In this document: positions 49,516-61,500 of the stretch, in pieces
Position numbering within the stretch: position 1 is the stretch's first letter
How the letters are laid out: each line of letters starts with the position of its first letter
NCBI RefSeq assembly: GCF_011075055.1
Contig: NC_058156.1
Span: 6,200,001 to 6,264,000, forward strand
Direction of reading: 5' to 3'
Source of the DNA: Mangifera indica
Taxonomy: Eukaryota; Streptophyta; Magnoliopsida; Sapindales; Anacardiaceae
DNA length: 64,000 bases
Program-made: the position numbers and the translations under genes
The notes under the pieces: model-generated
Databases searched by the model: none
Seen by the model: only the letters and a program-made list of their open reading frames with translations
What the model was told of the DNA's origin: nothing

Positions 49516-49660
49516 TTCGTCGGCCTCTGTAGGAGGAACAGAGAAAAGCGGCTCCCTATTTCGCCTAGTCCAATTGAAATCTCGCGGTTTACGTTACAAC
49601 GGCTCCATAAGCCCTACGCCATTTATACATACATACACACACATATATATATATATAAAA
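49516..49660 (-). promoter_or_regulatory. 5' leader and candidate TATA box of the methyltransferase
   Basis: On the minus strand the start codon context is GACGAAATGGCC. A TATAAAT word lies at about 49620-49627, roughly 105 bp upstream of the ATG, followed by GTAGGGCTTATGG. Spacing would fit a short leader. The next bases upstream are a short TA run. No transcript evidence is available. Confidence 0.35.
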
Positions 49661-49948
49661 TTTGCGAATAATAAGAAATAAATATGTTAGGGCTGCCACC
49701 GGTGCGTGATAAACCCCAGGCGGGTTCCAAGAAACGACTTGTCGTATCAATTATGTCAGGCTCATAACATAATTTGCACCCCAGGTTTGAGGTAACTACA
49801 GTGTCATACCTTTGGTTTGGAACATCAATGTTTTCCCCAATTTTCAAATTTTACCACTTTATATTAAAAGGGCACTTCTGTCCTTTCACACCGACAAATA
49901 TAACCAAAAAAGTTCTAACATGTATATAATATAAAAGAACGAGCAATG

Positions 49949-50112
49949 CTATGTGTACCTAATTTTGGTACACAATTCATGTACACAATGATGTGTCATC
50001 ATCAATTAGATGATTTTAAAACATGTGTCACTATATGATAAAAAAATATTCAATCGCATGACGACACTTCATTTGTGTACACAAATTATGTACCAAAATT
50101 AGGTACACATAG
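49949..50112. mobile_element. MITE with long terminal inverted repeats
   Basis: The left end reads CTATGTGTACCTAATTTTGG then TACACAATTCATGTACACAA. The right end, reverse-complemented, reads CTATGTGTACCTAATTTTGG then TACATAATTTGTGTACACAA. The arms are about 50 bp and over 85% alike in a 164-bp unit, with no open frame. No clean target duplication is seen. Confidence 0.8.
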
Positions 50113-50407
50113 TTTTATTGATAAAAGAACTGCTACTTATGTGAAAATTTATTTCAAATTTTACCATTTAAATGATTTGTGTAAAAGTAATATAACTAAA
50201 TCACTTACAAAGTTTCAAAATTACAAACGTAATCAATCTAAATTGATTTTATTAAGTTGGTGAACATATAAAACATCAAGTAATGTTATTTATAAACATA
50301 TTTGAGTATACAATTAAATATATAAATAGCATATTATATGATTAAGTATTATTTTATCGTTAATTTAAAATCATTTAATTATATTATAACATTTCATATG
50401 TATACAA

Positions 50408-50469
<62 letters not shown>

Positions 50470-51048
50470 TTTCATTGAAACATAGAAACAATTAAACAAT
50501 AAATAACAGGGTAATTATAAAAATGACACAACTAAGGAGTGTATAAAGATTAACCAACTCTTTTCGGATACATAAAGAGACTAAACCCTAAATTTATATA
50601 TCAAAATGCCTTCTTATGCTTTTGTCTAAACCCTAATGTTTTATACAAAGCATCATCGCAACCAACCCCTACAAAATATAAAAATTTCCATTTTCAAACT
50701 GTCACTCAAATTCCAAAATAAAAATTCAAAATCAAGGAGGGAAGCTTGTTACATTCCAACATTTATAAAAACATTAACTCTAATTTATTTTATTTGATGA
50801 TTTTGTCTTATTTTTTAAACAGTTTTGAAAATTCAAACAACATGTTATGGCAATGGAATTTAAAATTTCCAGATAAAATCCCATACCTTATGGAGCAAGA
50901 GGTTTATTATACATATAATATATGTAAAAAAAACTTTACACTTGCATTTGGAGGCTCCACCATGTAGATTTTGTCTCACATCCATTTTTGTTTCCTTCGT
51001 CAAAGCAACAAGATCATACTCGTCCACATAAGGGTTTTATGACGTTAA
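50113..51048. other. AT-rich intergenic stretch with a (TA)n microsatellite
   Basis: 50413-50466 is an uninterrupted TA repeat of about 27 units. The rest is AT-rich intergenic DNA with no recognised gene. Confidence 0.6.
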
Positions 51049-53850
51049 TTGTTGGAAACAATTTTAACATGCCAAACATAGCATTTTGTGAATACTGTAA
51101 ATATAAATTGGCGTACCTAGATTCAAGTTTGCAATGAAGCCTATTCGGATATGGCGCGAGGTATTGACATGAGTCATTTCCACGACCCCATTTGCCCACG
51201 ACTGCATTCGTTTTTTTGCAAGACTTGATCTCTCTATGTTTTAGATTCCAAAAGAAGAAGAATTTTTCTTATGTTATTAAATAGTGCCATGTCTTTTTGG
51301 GGAGGCAGTTTGGACATTTAAATAGATGTCCAACTGCCAATAACTCTCCTATACCAATTGTCTTGGCAATTAAAGTAACCCCGGTTAGACTGAACCATTA
51401 TGAGTGGACCTAGACCTAATATCTCTCACTCATACATGATGTAAGACTTGAACCAAAAACTTATCCACAGAAGTCTCATACGGTAATACATTTCATACTT
51501 ACAAATGTCTCATGTGACCTCATGAGCAACCTGTACTTGGGAGCTAAATATTATGCATTTATAAAGCAAAATAAAGTGTTAGGCTCGTAACACCTTAGAC
51601 TTACTCAATAACATTAGCTATTTTTAATCCCTCATTTATCATTGTCTTATTTTCCTATGTATCCATGATAAAGTTCATTCTCCCATATGAGTGACATAAT
51701 CAACCGACCAATGGACACACGTAATATATAAGTCTTCCTCTTTTACTCAAAATTCTCAATGTAAACTTAGTTGTTTTTCTATTTATGTTTCATAGACTGA
51801 ATCGTATGTGGTCATAAGTGTCAAGTTATAATAGCAACATTAAGAGTAAACATCGAACAATAACAAAGAGTTAAAGAATATCAACATGAGGTAATCCTTA
51901 TAAAGTCTCACACAGTGAGGGAATAAGGATTTATCCTCTCACTTCTTGAACTGATCGTCTTACTTATACATACATGATATGAATCATGTGCTCCAGTATG
52001 TATTTTCTCAAATGTCATTCCAACACGGTATAAATCTTAGTTCAATTGCTACACCCAATACCTAACCTAAGCTCTTAACCATCTTCACACTTGTAGGTAC
52101 TTATCCATATTAAAAACTCATATCTAGCATTCACAAGTTGTTTGGATATGGGGAATCTAAATCGGTTATTTTCAAATATATCTATCTATGACTTTATTTT
52201 GATTGATCATCAAGGCAACATTTTAACTTCAATAAATCTTTTTTTCAGAAATTTGTTTCTTATTGGCAAGTTTTCTCAGCATCACTTTTCTTAATAATAA
52301 TGTCTCATCTTTACTCACTCTCTCAATGTCAAAGGCAATTATTCGTATAAGCGAATCAATCTCTAACTTGTGTGACATTATAATTTTGTTAAGCTAAAAA
52401 TGATGTGTATGCAATGAAAAACACAAGAATTTTAGGATACAAGTTCAAATACAAAATGAACTTGAATTCATGGTCTTGGACATTATGTCACTAGTACAAT
52501 ATATAAGCTTAACAACTTATCAGTCACAATCTATGTAATCCAAGAGATTTAACATGTGTAAGATATCCTTTTCTTGGAAGAATTTTAGTCAAAAGATCAG
52601 TGACCATGCAATGCATAGAATCATATTATACGCTTTTTTTCCTCTTAGAAATAAAGTCTCTTAAAACATTATGTTAGTGTTGATATATTTGGTTATCCTA
52701 TAAAAATTTGGGATCTTTTATTTCAATGAACAATTATTGTTCCTGACAATATCGTCATGTTTACTCAAATTCACGAAGAACCTTCTTAACCAGATAGTTT
52801 CTTGCACAATCACTGAATAAGCTATATACTTGGCCTCTGTTGTGGATAGAGCTACGCATGTCTGTTTCCTATCACTCCAAGATATAAGCCCTTTTAAAGT
52901 AAGAAAGCATAACTAGAATTTTATTTGCATTGGTCTAAATTACTTCCCCAACTGGCATTTAAATAGCCAATTAAACGTAAATTCAATCCTTAATCACATA
53001 AACCAAAAACTATAGAGCCTTTTAAATAAATTAATATTTTATAGACACTTTTTCAGTGCTATTTCCAATATTGGCTTATATAAACTAACCAGCCCAACAA
53101 CAAAAACAAAGATCTGGGCATGTATGCACCATAATATATATAATACATTTGATGACATTTGAATATATAACTATTGACATTTCTCTGCTTCCATCTTAAG
53201 TTTTAGGATATATCTCTCAGCTCAATAATTCGTCATTTGACACAAGAGAATCAATAAATTCATAGTTTATTATATTAGATTATTCTAAAATCTTTTGAAT
53301 ATTATACTTTTGTGATAGAGTCAAAAGTTTTTTCGAACAATCTCTCCGGATTTAATTCCTAATATGTAATTTGTTTTTCCATATCCTATAGGTCAAAAGT
53401 ATGAATAAGCATCCTTTCATGATCATTACTTACTTCAAATCATTTCTAGTTATCTACAAATCATCATATACATTAATAGAATTACAAATTTGTTATCAGA
53501 CTTTGTCACATAGATATGGTGGTCTTATTTAATTATTTTAAAGTTATAAGGTATTAACATTTATGAAATTTCAAGTACCAGTATCTAGATGATAGTTTTA
53601 CATCATATAACGTTCTTAAAGCTTGCACATTTTACATTTTAAACCTATAACAGCAAGATCTATATCTCGTTTCATACAGATTTCTTTGTTAAGTTCTTTA
53701 CTGAGAAAAGTTGTCTTGATATTCATCTCAGACAATTCGAAATTCAAATGTGTTACTACAACTATAATCAAACATATTTAAGTAAATCGTATAAATGATA
53801 AAAACATTATTCTTCTCAATTTGTACCTACTCATAACATGTTGGTTCTCC
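51049..53850 (-). mobile_element. Copia 3' segment (RT, RNase H, LTR), copy 1
   Basis: Begins on the plus strand with TGTTGGAAACAATTTTAACA (LTR end on the minus strand) and runs to RT coding near 53700 (EMNIKTTFLSKELNKEICM on the minus strand, the usual MDVKTAFLNGxLxEEIYM). It is colinear with 58528-61300, including landmarks ACAATATATAAGCTTAACAA (52497) versus the same word with small changes at 59955. All frames are broken. Confidence 0.7.
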
Positions 53851-54173
53851 TTAATTAAAAGTTCGAGTAAAGAAGCATGAAGCTATAGTGCAGTTATTGA
53901 GTTGTAAATATAATCTTTAAGGTAAGATTGTCTGTCTAGCTTCTTTTGAACTTGAAGCATTCAATTCTGATGCTAAAGATTCATCCATTCTTGTATAATC
54001 ATTATACAAGATGCCTGTGAATTAGTTTGAGAGAATAGCTCCAAATTGCATTGATCATCATCATAAGCTGCATTTTTAACAATCAAATTTTGGGTAGAAA
54101 GCCAAGATGACACCTCATCAAATGCAATATCTCTAGATGTGATGAATTTCTTCGTCTTTGGATCTATGTATCT

Positions 54174-54664
54174 CTATCCTTTCTTGTATGAGTCATGGCC
54201 AACAAAGACACACTTCTTTGCTTTCGAATCAAGTTTAGTTCGATTAGCTTTAGGGATATGAACATAACATATAAAACTAAAGACCCTAAAATAGTTCACA
54301 TTTGGTTTTACGTTGTACACAATTTCAAATGAAGATTTTTCTTTACTTGGCCAAGGAAGCAACCTATTTATGATGTGACATGCACATTGTACTGCTTCTG
54401 CCCAAAGTTCCCAAGAAAGGTTTTTATCATAAAGCCATGAAAGACTTATTGATGTGAGATGTGCCAATTTCCTTTTTGCAACCCTATTTTGCTGAGGAGT
54501 GTTAAGTTTTGTCATTTGTCATTGAATGCCATTGTTATCACAGTACTGAAAGAAATTATTGGACATGAATTCACTACCATTGTCACTCTTCAAGCATTTA
54601 ATTTTTTGTCCAAACTCCTTCTTTATAGTTTCATTAAATTCAATAAACTTGGATAATTTTTCAC
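54174..54664 (-). pseudogene. Integrase C-terminal part of Copia A
   Basis: Minus strand: IKCLKSDNGSEFMSNNFFQY (second catalytic Asp region), then TPQQNRVAKRKLAHLTSIS. The conserved Glu lies normally in QQNGVAERK; here the residue before RK is Lys, so the catalytic Glu is changed. It continues LWAEAVQCACHIINRLLPWP and ends KAKKCVFVGHDSYKKG. Confidence 0.8.
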
Positions 54665-57091
54665 TGTAACCTCTCCTAACCAATAGGTGTGTTATAGAAA
54701 AACGACAAGAATTTCCTTATTTTAGAGGGTCCTAAGAATTTTTTATTATGCCTTGTAACACTTCTAATTAGCAATTCACACAAATCAGTCCTACTAATTG
54801 ATTGAATTTTCATCAACTCAATCACAATTAATGGAATAAATAAATCAGTCACCATTAGAAAAATTGCCACCTACAGGAATCTTATAACTAATTCCAACAA
54901 TTAACACAATATATATATATATATACATACATTCTCATGAGGATATACTAACCATTATATAGATGTACATGCACATCAAAACAACAACCACATATATACA
55001 TATAGGAACCAAAATATATACATATTCACCAATATCTATATCAAGTATATACATATGCATATATTCACATATACATCCAAAACATATAAATCAACAAAAA
55101 TATGGTGTCATCCTCCCTTAGCCTCATATCTCACTAGTGCTTCCCAGGAACCTCTGCTGTAACACTTTACCTGTAAAAATATTAAATTAAATGGAGTGAG
55201 AAACCACGGCTCAGAAAGAAAATCATACTAAATACTTAAAACATTTCATACCAGTACTAATCTCTTCCATGCTTAGCATGTTTGGGCTAGTCACATATAC
55301 AATAATTTACATGGAACAAGTATTAACCACATATCATAATTCTCTTCATTCATATATTTATTCTTTTTCTTACTATACAAGTATGATTCTCACATTATGA
55401 TTTATGTATGTATGAGTGTCATGACTTTTCTTTTTTTTTATCATACATCTTTCTCAACTCTTTATCAGCCACATAGGCTTTCATGTATGATTCTAATGCA
55501 AATGACAAATATAAAACATTTGCTAATTTTTTTTTAAATCAAATATTTTCATTGATCAGTCTGGACTACATATGACAATACACACAATCACCATACGAGG
55601 TATAATCCTCTCTTACACGCATATTTCATTATTTTTCTTTGTTATCCACAGAGTACAACAAACATCTTTCTTTGCTGTCCACATCGTACAGTTAATATCT
55701 TTCTTTGTTGTCTATATAGTATAACTGGTTGTCTACACAATATAGTTGATATCTTTCTTTGTTATCCACACAGTACAGTTGGCTGTCCACACAGTACAAC
55801 CAAAATCTTTCTTTATTGTCTACACATTCGTGTATAAGGATTTTAAGTATGTTTTATGTTTTTCTGTATCATATGAGTCATTATAAAACAAAAAAAAAAA
55901 CACTTGTTGTCCATGGTTTGAAAACATGCATGACTTAGGAAATGTTTTTCCTCTTTCTTTATTTTCTGAAAACATGCATATGTTATGATTCCTCATGTAA
56001 CTATAATATGAAATATGCATATTCATTGTTTTTTCTCATTCTTTTTCACTCCTTATCAAACATCATATTATTTTCTCATGCATTTATATATATCTCATGC
56101 ATCAAATTAAGTCCAAAATATGCAATATAGGCTTAATATAAGGGTTATTATACATATCACACACTTAATTAAGCAAAAATTAACCTACAACATATGTAAT
56201 GACACTTTTACCCTTATGGTAAAAAATTACATGCTTACCCTTAGTGCAAACTCTTCCATCAATTCATCATTTCTCATAAATTCAACACACAAAATCTACT
56301 AAGTTAACCCCAGGATATGAAATGTCTAAAATACCTTTATGGCCAAAAATTACATCATGAGTCCTAATGAATTTCTTTATTCTTTTAAACATAAATTACT
56401 TTAATTCTAGTACTTTACACACTTATACAAGTAAAGGTTATTTGAATAACCTAACTTAAATTATTTCAAGTATGTAAAGTATGAAATTTCTACCTTTTCT
56501 TTGCTGATGAGGTGATTTAAGTCTATCATTCTTCTTTTCTTCTTCCTAGCAACCTTAATCAACCAAAAACATAATCATCCATCAAAACTCTAGACTTGAC
56601 ATTTCTTAAAAATTAAACTTTTTACTTTAAAACTTACCAGAATGGATAGATATACAATTTTTATAACTGAAAGCTCTGGAAATTAGGTAGTTTAGCTAGG
56701 TTTTTTTGGTGAATTTTGTTTGAAGAAAAACTTTAGTAAAATTATGAAGAATTCTCAACCAAGGAAGAAGAAAATGAATAGTTTGGTTGTTTTATAAGCA
56801 TTTTGGATTAATTTACTCTTAAACTTCTCCAAAAATGACTATTTTATCCTTAGCTAATTACCAAAAACCCTTGCACCATTATTTAATTTCAAGTGTGTCA
56901 TTCAATTTACATTCCTACTTTGTCTCTTAAATCCTTTTAAAATGATTATTTTACCTCATATAAAAATTATTGCTTATTTAGTAGTTTTAAATAATTCTTT
57001 TACAATTTCTTTAAACAATAAATTATAAAATCAACTTTAGGGGTAATTTTGAAAGTAGAGTTTACTAGCATACCTAAATCCGAGTGTTAAA
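54665..57091. mobile_element. 2.4-kb insertion in the Copia A integrase
   Basis: The integrase reading stops at SEF near 57097 and resumes at SEKLSKFIEFNETIKKEF near 54664. TTCAC flanks both sides (54660-54664 and 57092-57096), which fits a 5-bp target duplication. The insert starts TGTAACCTCTCCTAACC and ends GAGTGTTAAA, close to the TGTAAC...GTTACA ends of some Gypsy LTRs. It has no protein trace, so a solo LTR is the best guess. Confidence 0.65.
55640..55835 (+). repeat. Degenerate ~30-bp tandem repeat inside the 2.4-kb insertion
   Basis: ATCTTTCTTTGTTGTCCACA followed by CAGTACAGTTGAT-like words recurs about six times with variation. Confidence 0.7.
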
Positions 57092-57880
57092 TTCACTATT
57101 TTCTTTTAAGAAATAAACCTAAGTGTACTTGGAATGATCATCCAACAACACCATAACAAAGTGATAGCCATTGTAACTTGCTATTTTTATTAGTTCCATT
57201 AGATCTATATGAACCAATCTGAATAATGTTGATATGCGGTTTGATGAACTATTGAAAGGAAGACGATGTGATTTGCCATATTGACAACCTTGACAAATCA
57301 CATTTTCATCTACATTCTTTAGAATTGGTAAACCATTTAACAACCTTTTTGATGAAATTTGTTGTAGCATTTGATAGCCTACATGACCCAGTCGAGCATG
57401 CCATATTGTTGTATTGTTAGTTTGGCTTGTCTTCTTCACATACACCTCCCTCACTGACATGACAAATAAAGAGCCTTTCTTTTCACCAATAAGAAAAACA
57501 TCAGCCTTAACATTTTTCACATTATCAAGTATTTTCATATCATTTGGACCAAACAAAACATATTTTCTAGAATTAGTAATTTGAGATACTAAAACTAAAT
57601 TTTTCTTCAAACCTAGGACATGATAGACATTATTTAGCTTAACACTTGCATCATCAACACCAATCTTCACAACATCTTCTTTCACTACTAGATAAGTTGA
57701 GTTCTCAGCTGTAATAACAACTCATCCTCCATTATATTGATGCAACTCTGAAAATAATGAATCATTACCCGTCATATGATGCAAACAACTAGAATAAATA
57801 ATTCATTCCTCTTGGTAACTTATGTAGTTGATTGAAGCTTGATTTAATGTTGATTCGAAAGCAATATTGTCTTTTTTTGC
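57075..57880 (-). pseudogene. Protease / gag-pre-integrase / integrase start of Copia A
   Basis: The protease end reads MTGNDSLFSELHQYNGG. An open stretch at 57119-57685 carries the pre-integrase HARLGHVGYQMLQQISSKRL, CQGCQYGKSHRLPF and the first integrase Asp region (LVHIDLMELI, VMVLLDDHSKYT). The frame stops at an in-frame stop after SKYT, and the coding is cut at 57091 by the insertion. Confidence 0.8.
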
Positions 57881-57882
57881 AG

Positions 57883-58527
57883 TCACTTCAGTAGTAAAAC
57901 ATTTCTCCTAATTATGCTAATTATCTTGCTCAACTTTACAAACAATATGGACTTCAGAAAGCTTAACACAACAATTTTTCTTGATATGCCTAGGTTTCCC
58001 ACATCTATAACATTTGAAAGATTTGTTACCTTGTGGTTTGCCCCTAGTAGACTTTTTTCATTTGTGCTTTTCTTTGAAATTCCATTAAACTTTTCTTTTG
58101 GGAAAAGAACATCATCACATTCATAATTAAAATTTTTGGCCATTTACTTAGTCAAAGCCTCTTGATTATAGAGTAAATTCTCTAATTCTTCAACTGATGG
58201 CTGATTTGCCCATCCTTGAATAGAAGTCAAAAATGGCATGTACTATTGCTTCAAACAACAAATGAGATATTGTCGTAGACAAGCTTCACTAATCTTCTCA
58301 TCCACATCTAATTTTGAAATTTTTACACAAATGTTTTTGACCTATAAGAAATATTCTGAAATTCACATACCTCGTGTTATCATTACCAATTCATTTTCCA
58401 AGAACTATAATCTTGTTATGTTCTTCTTAGAGAATAACCTCTCAAGAGTTTCCTAAACTTTCCTTGGTGATTTGACATTGAGAACATGATCAATGAAGTC
58501 CTTGCTAATTAATGTTCTCAAAGTTGT
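57883..58527 (-). pseudogene. Gag C-terminal part of Copia A
   Basis: Minus strand 58527 to 57883: ISKDFIDHVLNVKSPRKV, SVEELENLLYNQEALTK and a CCHC knuckle CYRCGKPRHIKKNC at about 58005. UBN2-type gag. Several stops and frame changes are present. The N-terminal part is missing because another element abuts it. Confidence 0.75.
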
Positions 58528-61500
58528 TGGGAACAATAATGCCAAAAATTAATTTTGTGAAATTCTGTAAACATTAAATTGCGTACTTGGATTCATGTTC
58601 TAGCAAAACCAATTCAAAAATGATGTGAGGTATTGATGTTAGTCGTTTTACACGACCCAATTTGCCTCACATACTACATGTCTATTTTGGGAGATAGGAT
58701 TTGTGTTATTTGGTTTTGCAGGAGAAGAAGAGAGAATGTTTCTTTTCTAATAAAAATAGTTTAATCTCATCTGGGAGGAAGCAGTGTTTGGACAAGTTAT
58801 AAGTGTCCAACTGCCCTCCAACTCCTGTAATAACTATCTTTGGCAGTTAAATTAAACTGGGTCAGGTCGACCTGGACCCAAAATCTCTTACTTACACATG
58901 ATGGAAGACCCAAACCAAATACTTAGCCATAGAAATCTCATATAGCAGTACGTTTTATACTTGCAAATGAGTCAAGTGATCTCATAAGCAACTTACACTT
59001 AGAGGTTAAATATTATGCGTTTGTTAGGAATAATATAGGTATTTCAATCCGAATAAAATAAAATAAAGCGTTAGACTTACAACACCTCAGACTTACTCGA
59101 TAATACTAGTTTCCTTTGATCCCTTATTATCATTGTGTTATTTTCCTATATATCTGTGATCAAGTCCATTCTCCTTTATGAATAATATGATCAGACATAC
59201 GTAATATATATAAGTCTTCCTCTTTTACTCGAAATTCTTCTAGTCATGTTCCATAGATCGAATCGTGCATGACCATAGGTTCCAAGCTAAGATAACAACA
59301 CTAAGAGTAAACATCAAATAATAATAAAGAGTTGAAAGGTACCAATATAAGGTAATCCTCATAAAGTCTCATACAGTGAGGGAGTAGAGATTCATCCTCT
59401 CACTACTTTAATTGGTCATTCTACTTATGCACATATTGTATGAATCATGTGTTACAGTGTGTATTTTTTCAAATGTCATTCACAACACTATACAAATCTT
59501 AGGTTAGTTGTTACACCTAGCGCCTAACTTGAGTTTTTAATCATTTTCACACTTGCAAGTATTTATCCATATTAAGAACTTACCTCTAGCATTCACAAGT
59601 TATTTGGACGTGGAAAATCCAAATTTATCATTTTCAAATGTATCTATCATGACCTCATCTTGATCGATTATTAAAGTGATATTTTAACTTCGATAAATCT
59701 TTTCTCGAGAAATTTGTCTCTCATTGGTATGCTCTCTTTGCATCACATTTCTAAAGAATAATGTCTTATCTTTGCTCGCTCTCTCAACATCAAAGGCAAT
59801 TGTTTATGTGAGTGAGCCAATCTGTAACTTGTGTGACATTGTAATCTTGTTGAGCTCAAAACAATATATATGTAGTGAAAACCCAATAATTTTGGGATGC
59901 AAGTTCAAATACAAAATGAACTTGAATCTATGGTTTCCAATGTTGTGTCACTAATACAATATATAAGCTCAATAACTTATCAATCACCGTCTATGAAATC
60001 CAAGAAATTCAATATGTGTAAGATATACTTTTCTTAGACAATCTCGGTCAAAGGATCAATGACCATGTAATGTGTAGAATTACATTGTATGGTCATTTCC
60101 CTTTAGAAATGAAATCTCTTATAACATTGTGTCTAGCATCGATATGTTTAGTTATCCTATAAAAATTCAAGATCTTTTATTTCGACAAACAATTATTGCT
60201 TCGACAATATCATCCTGTTTACTTAGATTCACAGAGAATCGTCTTAACCAAATGGTTTCTTGCATATTTATTGAACAAACTATATACTCGACTTCTGATG
60301 TGGATAAGGCTACGCATCTTTGTTTCTTATCACTCTATGATATAGGCCTTTTTGGAGTAACAAGACATAGCCTTAATTTAATTTACATTGGTCTAAATAT
60401 TTTCCAAACTGACATCTTAATAGTCAATCAAACGTAAATTCAATCCTTAATCACATAATTAATAATCCACATGATCTTTTAAATTATCAATATTCTACCA
60501 ATAACTTTCAGTGTTTTTTTCAATATTTACTTATATCGACTAACCAACCCAACAACAAAAATAAAAGTTTGGGCATACACACACCATAACATACATAATA
60601 TATCTGATGACATTTAAATAGGTAACTATTGACATTTCTTTGCTTTTATCTTAAGTTTTGGGACACATCTCTCTTGACTCAATAATTTATCATTTTAACA
60701 TAGGAATATCAACAGGTTCACAACTTACCATATTGGATTGTTTTAAAATCTTTTAAATATTATGCTCTTATAATATAGTCAAAAGTTTTTTTGAATAATT
60801 CCTCTGAATTTTAATTTACAATATGTAATCTATTGTCATATATCCTACAAGTCAAAAGTATAAACAACCATCCTTTGATGATCATCACTTACTTCAAATC
60901 ATTTCTAGCTTTCTGCACATCATTACACACATTGATAGAATTACAAATTTATCATTGACTTTGTCATATAAACATAGTGGTCTTGATTAATCAATTTAAA
61001 ATAATAAGGTATTAGCTCTTATGAAATTTCAAGTACCTGTATCTGGACGACAGATTTAAGTCATTCAACTTTCTTGAAGCTAGCACACTCTGCACTTCAG
61101 ACCTATAACAATGAGGTCTATATCTTGTTTTACATAGATTTATTTGTCAAGTTTTTCATTAAGGAAAGTTTTCTTGACATTCTTCTGATGTAATTCTAAA
61201 TTCAAATTTGTCACTTTAACTAGAATTAAACATATTGAAGTAAATCTTATAAATAATGAAAACATCATTCTTCACAATCTACACCTTTAATTGGGTATAA
61301 CTTTTGGTTATAAAACAAAATTATATCTATTTATTTAGTGATCCATCTTACGACTAATTCAGGAAACCTATTCATTTTCAATGAATTTTTGATTTGATGG
61401 TAAGTCAACCAAAACCTAGAATTGGTTTGTTTTCTACATATTCTATCTTTTCTTCCAATGCATCTCAAAATTTTCTTATCAAGGGATGAGACAACTTTTT

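Larger units (their letters stand above)
53850..58527 (-). mobile_element. Copia element A (gag to integrase), interrupted
   Basis: Minus-strand order: gag 58527-57883, protease trace 57880-57690, gag-pre-integrase and integrase start 57685-57100, a 2.4-kb insertion, then the rest of integrase and linker 54664-53880. The gag N-terminus is cut at 58527, where the LTR of copy 2 begins. The RT end appears fused to or replaced by copy 1 at about 53850. Confidence 0.78.

Noticed and set aside
49346..49681. Plus-strand 111-codon gene at the methyltransferase start
   Set aside because: Antisense of exon 1 and the leader; no domain.
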